A stretch of DNA of 16,909 bases from Cytidiella melzeri (lineage: Eukaryota > Basidiomycota > Agaricomycetes > Polyporales > Irpicaceae), in NCBI GenBank assembly GCA_022592445.1, contig JABYQR010000602.1, positions 1 to 16,909 of the forward strand, given 5' to 3'. The notes under the pieces are model-generated. The model ran no database searches. It was given only the letters and a program-made list of their open reading frames with translations, and was not told the DNA's origin. This document shows, one piece after another, positions 15,143-16,909 of the stretch (position 1 is the first letter of the stretch; every line of letters starts with the position of its first letter). The translations under genes and the position numbers were made by a program.

Positions 15143-15265
15143 TGACATGGATAGTCCAACAGAGACCGGATTTTTCCAATATTTTTACAAGTTTACAGCC
15201 TTAGGCGCCTATCTAGAGCGCTTATTTTCCGGCTAGGAGTGTTACCGGACCTAACCCTAACCCGG

Positions 15266-15275
15266 GTCACGTGAC
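15266..15275. promoter_or_regulatory. GTCACGTGAC E-box palindrome in LTR B
   Basis: A perfect 10-bp palindrome, repeated exactly in LTR C at 16556-16565. LTR A has lost it (GTCACATGAA). CACGTG is the core for bHLH regulators of the Cbf1/Pho4/USF type. LTR2 has CACGTG in another context. Confidence 0.45.
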
Positions 15276-15622
15276 ATCCTGCCTTATTTATCAATAGTCC
15301 GGACCCAAACCCTAGACTCAATCTGGAGCGGTTCCAGATCAACCTAGGCTATTGTTCTATTGTTCAACTTCCATTGTTAGGGATTCCCCCAGTTCTTATT
15401 GTCCTATTTTCTTCCGTCTATTGTTAGGGATTCCCCCAGTTTCTATTGTTCTATTGTTCTATTGTCTATTGTTCTAGTCCTATTGTTCTATGTACCCTGG
15501 TCCTGATAGTCACCCTGGTCTCTGATATTGACCCTGGTCCGTTATTGTTCTATTGTTACGCCAGTCCCACAGTTACTCCAGTCCCTAGTGTGGGAACTGG
15601 TGCACAGACCACCCAGACACAG

Positions 15623-15666
15623 TATATATAGTACCCCTTACCCTCCCTGGTTCTGCATCTTGACCT
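15623..15666 (+). promoter_or_regulatory. LTR B core promoter: TATA box and predicted start
   Basis: TATATATA at 15623-15630 and ATCTTGACCT at 15657-15666, 34 nt apart. The second sequence is the reverse complement of 15893-15902, just outside the LTR. Confidence 0.65.
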
Positions 15667-15687
15667 CTTTGTCATTTGCACTGCCAG

Positions 15688-15748
15688 GTGAGTTACTCAA
15701 TGTAACCTAGTATTAGTCTGATATTAACTTCGTCATTTGCACTGCCAG
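15688..15748 (+). other. Candidate 61-nt leader intron of LTR B flanked by direct repeats
   Basis: Donor GTGAGT at 15688, branch-like TATTAAC near 15722, acceptor CTGCCAG ending at 15748. GTCATTTGCACTGCCAG occurs at the exon end (15671-15687) and the intron end (15732-15748). In LTR A both copies read CTGCTAG, here both read CTGCCAG. Confidence 0.6.
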
Positions 15749-15890
15749 TATCCGGCCTCTGTGCCTGCTTGCCTGCTTATCATCGACTTTGACCTCATTG
15801 TCGTCGTTGGAGATCTACTTCCACTCCCACTTCCTCTCCTCTTCACCCTTGTTTAGGGTTTATCAGCATAGCAGCAGTTGCTCCGCGACA

Positions 15891-15902
15891 TTAGGTCAAG
15901 AT
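15891..15902 (+). other. Putative self-priming primer-binding site
   Basis: TTAGGTCAAGAT lies directly after LTR B. Its last 10 bases are the exact reverse complement of ATCTTGACCT (15657-15666), the predicted 5' end of the element RNA. In fission yeast Tf1 and related chromoviruses the RNA 5' end folds back on such a site and primes reverse transcription without tRNA. No match to a CCA-ended tRNA (TGG...) is seen here. Confidence 0.6.
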
Positions 15903-15933
15903 ACCACACAGCTACTGGCACGACTGCCCTTAG

Positions 15934-16432
15934 CTTGGATCAAGTTCTCCTGTCCCCCCAGTTTTTAAAAGTTTATTCCCCCCTACGTTTGAGAGTAAGC
16001 CATCGCCGTCTGTCTTGACGTGCTTGATCGCTGACTTGTTCACTTTCCGTGGTTGATTCTTAGTTCCGAAAGAATCCCACTCCCGTTTCACCGCTCGCCC
16101 AGATCCTTTGCATAAGGATCTGAATCAAGCGCATCGAGAAGTCCAGATCCATTGCGCCCTACCTCAGGCTGTGTTTGATCAACTCGAAGCAGAGCATGCA
16201 CGTGGCAAGAGTCACAAATACACGGAGAAGGAGCTTAAGGCCATTGCCTCCTACGTCTGTCGTCGTAAACCCAAGGGTTCCGCCCTCACACACAGATTCC
16301 CTACAGCAGAGGAGTTTGAAAACCTCTGTGCTGAGTCCAAAGAGTTTGCTGCCCGTACCGCACACGAACGAGCACAGGCCTTAGCAAGTCTCCCTAAGAA
16401 GCCTTTGTTAGCAGAACGCTTCCCAGCCTGGC
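15934..16432 (+). pseudogene. Spliced ORF fragment of unknown family between LTR B and LTR C
   Basis: The first open piece, 15934-15994, reads SSPVPPVFKSLFPPTFE. A 69-nt candidate intron follows. The second piece, 16064-16432, reads on in the same sense (PKESHSRFTARPDPLHKDLN, then QAVFDQLEAEHARGKSHKY, SYVCRRKPKGSALTHRFP, AERFPAWL) until LTR C interrupts it. No Met is present upstream, so the 5' end is missing or lies in an earlier exon. A CCCTTAG just before CTTGGATC at 15934 could be another acceptor. The protein is charged and helical without a domain I recognise. It may be internal coding sequence of the LTR B element or a gene piece trapped between LTRs. Confidence 0.4.
15995..16063 (+). 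other. Candidate 69-nt intron
   Basis: Donor GTAAGC at 15995, branch-like GCTGAC near 16030 (early), pyrimidine-rich end and acceptor GATTCTTAG at 16063. The split codon A + TT (Ile) joins two open pieces and avoids the TGA at 16054-16056. Confidence 0.5.
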
Positions 16433-16909
16433 TGACATGGATAGTCCAACAGAGACCGGATTTTTCCAATATTTTTACAAGTTTACAGCCTTAGGCGCCT
16501 ATCTAGAGCGCTTATTTTCCGGCTAGGAGTGTTACCGGACCTAACCCTAACCTGGGTCACGTGACATCCTGCCTTATTTATTAATAGTCCAGACCCAAAC
16601 CCTAGACTCAGTCTGGAGCGGTTCCAGATCAACCTAGGCTATTGTTCTATTGTTCCTCTTCCATTGATGGGGATTCCCCAGGGATTCCCCAGGTCTTATT
16701 GTTCTATTGTTGTATTGTTCTAGTTCTATTGTTCTACGTACCCTGGTCCTTGACAGTTACTCAGGTCCTTGACAGTTACTCCGGTCCTTGACAGTTACCC
16801 GGGTTCCTTATTGTTCCACAGTTACTCCAGTCCCTAGTGTGGGAACTGGTGCACAGACCACCCAGACACAGTATATATAGTACTCCTTACCCTCCCTGGT
16901 TCTGCATCT
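16433..16909 (+). mobile_element. LTR C, same family as LTR A and B, cut by window edge
   Basis: It starts TGACATGGATAG at 16433 and is nearly identical to LTR B for its first ~150 bp, then resembles LTR A in keeping three 19-bp tandem units (16746-16802). The window ends at ATCT of the predicted start, 34 nt after TATATATA (16872-16879). The 5' flank is coding-like (AERFPAWL) with CTGGC as the potential target copy. No polypurine tract precedes it, so it does not look like an ordinary 3' LTR. Confidence 0.82.

Larger units (their letters stand above)
15143..15890 (+). mobile_element. LTR B (748 bp), probable 5' LTR of the LTR A family
   Basis: It begins TGACATGGATAG and ends CTCCGCGACA, matching LTR A in reverse orientation and the visible part of LTR C. 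The flanks differ (AGCTC left, TTAGG right), so it is not a simple solo LTR. The right flank starts with a sequence complementary to its own predicted transcript start, as expected for a 5' LTR of a self-priming element. The 19-bp tandem repeat of A and C is degraded here. Confidence 0.82.

Noticed and set aside
14562..15159. Several minus-strand frames opposite the gag-like gene
   Set aside because: Shadow frames with no motif. The plus strand has the coherent coiled coil.
15446..15710. Plus-strand frames of about 60 codons in LTR B
   Set aside because: Built from ATTGTTCT-type repeats and the leader. No coding character.
16433..16494. C-terminal tail of the 16108-16494 frame
   Set aside because: The last 20 codons are LTR C sequence, as the same bases in LTR A and B show, so the natural end of the protein is missing.

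Overview
The window is a pile of nested LTR retrotransposons from a fungal nuclear genome, most likely an agaricomycete basidiomycete of the Rhizoctonia/Ceratobasidium kind. Reasons: Ty3 pol with a C-terminal chromodomain, Ty1/copia pol, candidate introns of 60-75 nt with GTRAG donors and TACTAAC-like branch sites, CA/CT-rich leaders, and no bacterial gene organisation. I see no tRNA, rRNA, CRISPR array or clear host housekeeping gene. The species is an inference from style and family resemblance only.

Layout. (1) 1-2731, minus strand: the 5' coding part of one element. A coiled-coil ORF1 is followed after 3 nt by a Gag running off the left edge. ORF1 is split by a 739-bp solo LTR (LTR A, 1139-1877) with a perfect 5-bp target duplication. 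(2) 2732-3173: junction DNA with two strong hairpins. (3) 3174 to about 13435, plus strand: an old 5'-truncated Ty3/gypsy chromovirus (gag, protease, RT, RNase H, integrase, chromodomain, polypurine tract, 3' LTR) with three in-frame stops and about nine frame changes. (4) 5322-9178, minus strand: a young Ty1/copia element inside the gypsy RT, with 176-bp LTRs (4 differences), GTTCG duplications, a primer site matching the initiator-tRNA-Met anticodon arm, a gag mostly deleted and an uninterrupted pol. (5) 11962-13435: the gypsy 3' LTR, itself split by another 758-bp solo LTR (LTR2, 12507-13264, GCACT duplications). (6) 13435-15142: a chromodomain fragment and a broken coiled-coil gag-like gene. 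(7) 15143-16909: two more copies of the LTR A family (LTR B complete, LTR C cut by the window edge) around a 542-bp segment with a putative spliced ORF of unknown family.

Most interesting: three LTRs (A, B, LTR2) share a leader design. TATATATA is followed 34-35 nt later by a predicted start ATCTYGACCT, then a 30-31 nt first exon, then a 61-67 nt candidate intron whose last 17-21 nt repeat the end of the exon. Immediately 3' of LTR B lies AGGTCAAGAT, the exact complement of the predicted first 10 nt of the transcript, which suggests Tf1-style self-priming. The copia element carries an in-phase 72-nt candidate intron that removes the only stop between its gag remnant and pol. The gypsy LTR carries an 11-bp tandem array built on CTTATC (GATAAG).

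All functional statements rest on motif reading by eye. No alignment, splice predictor or database search was run.
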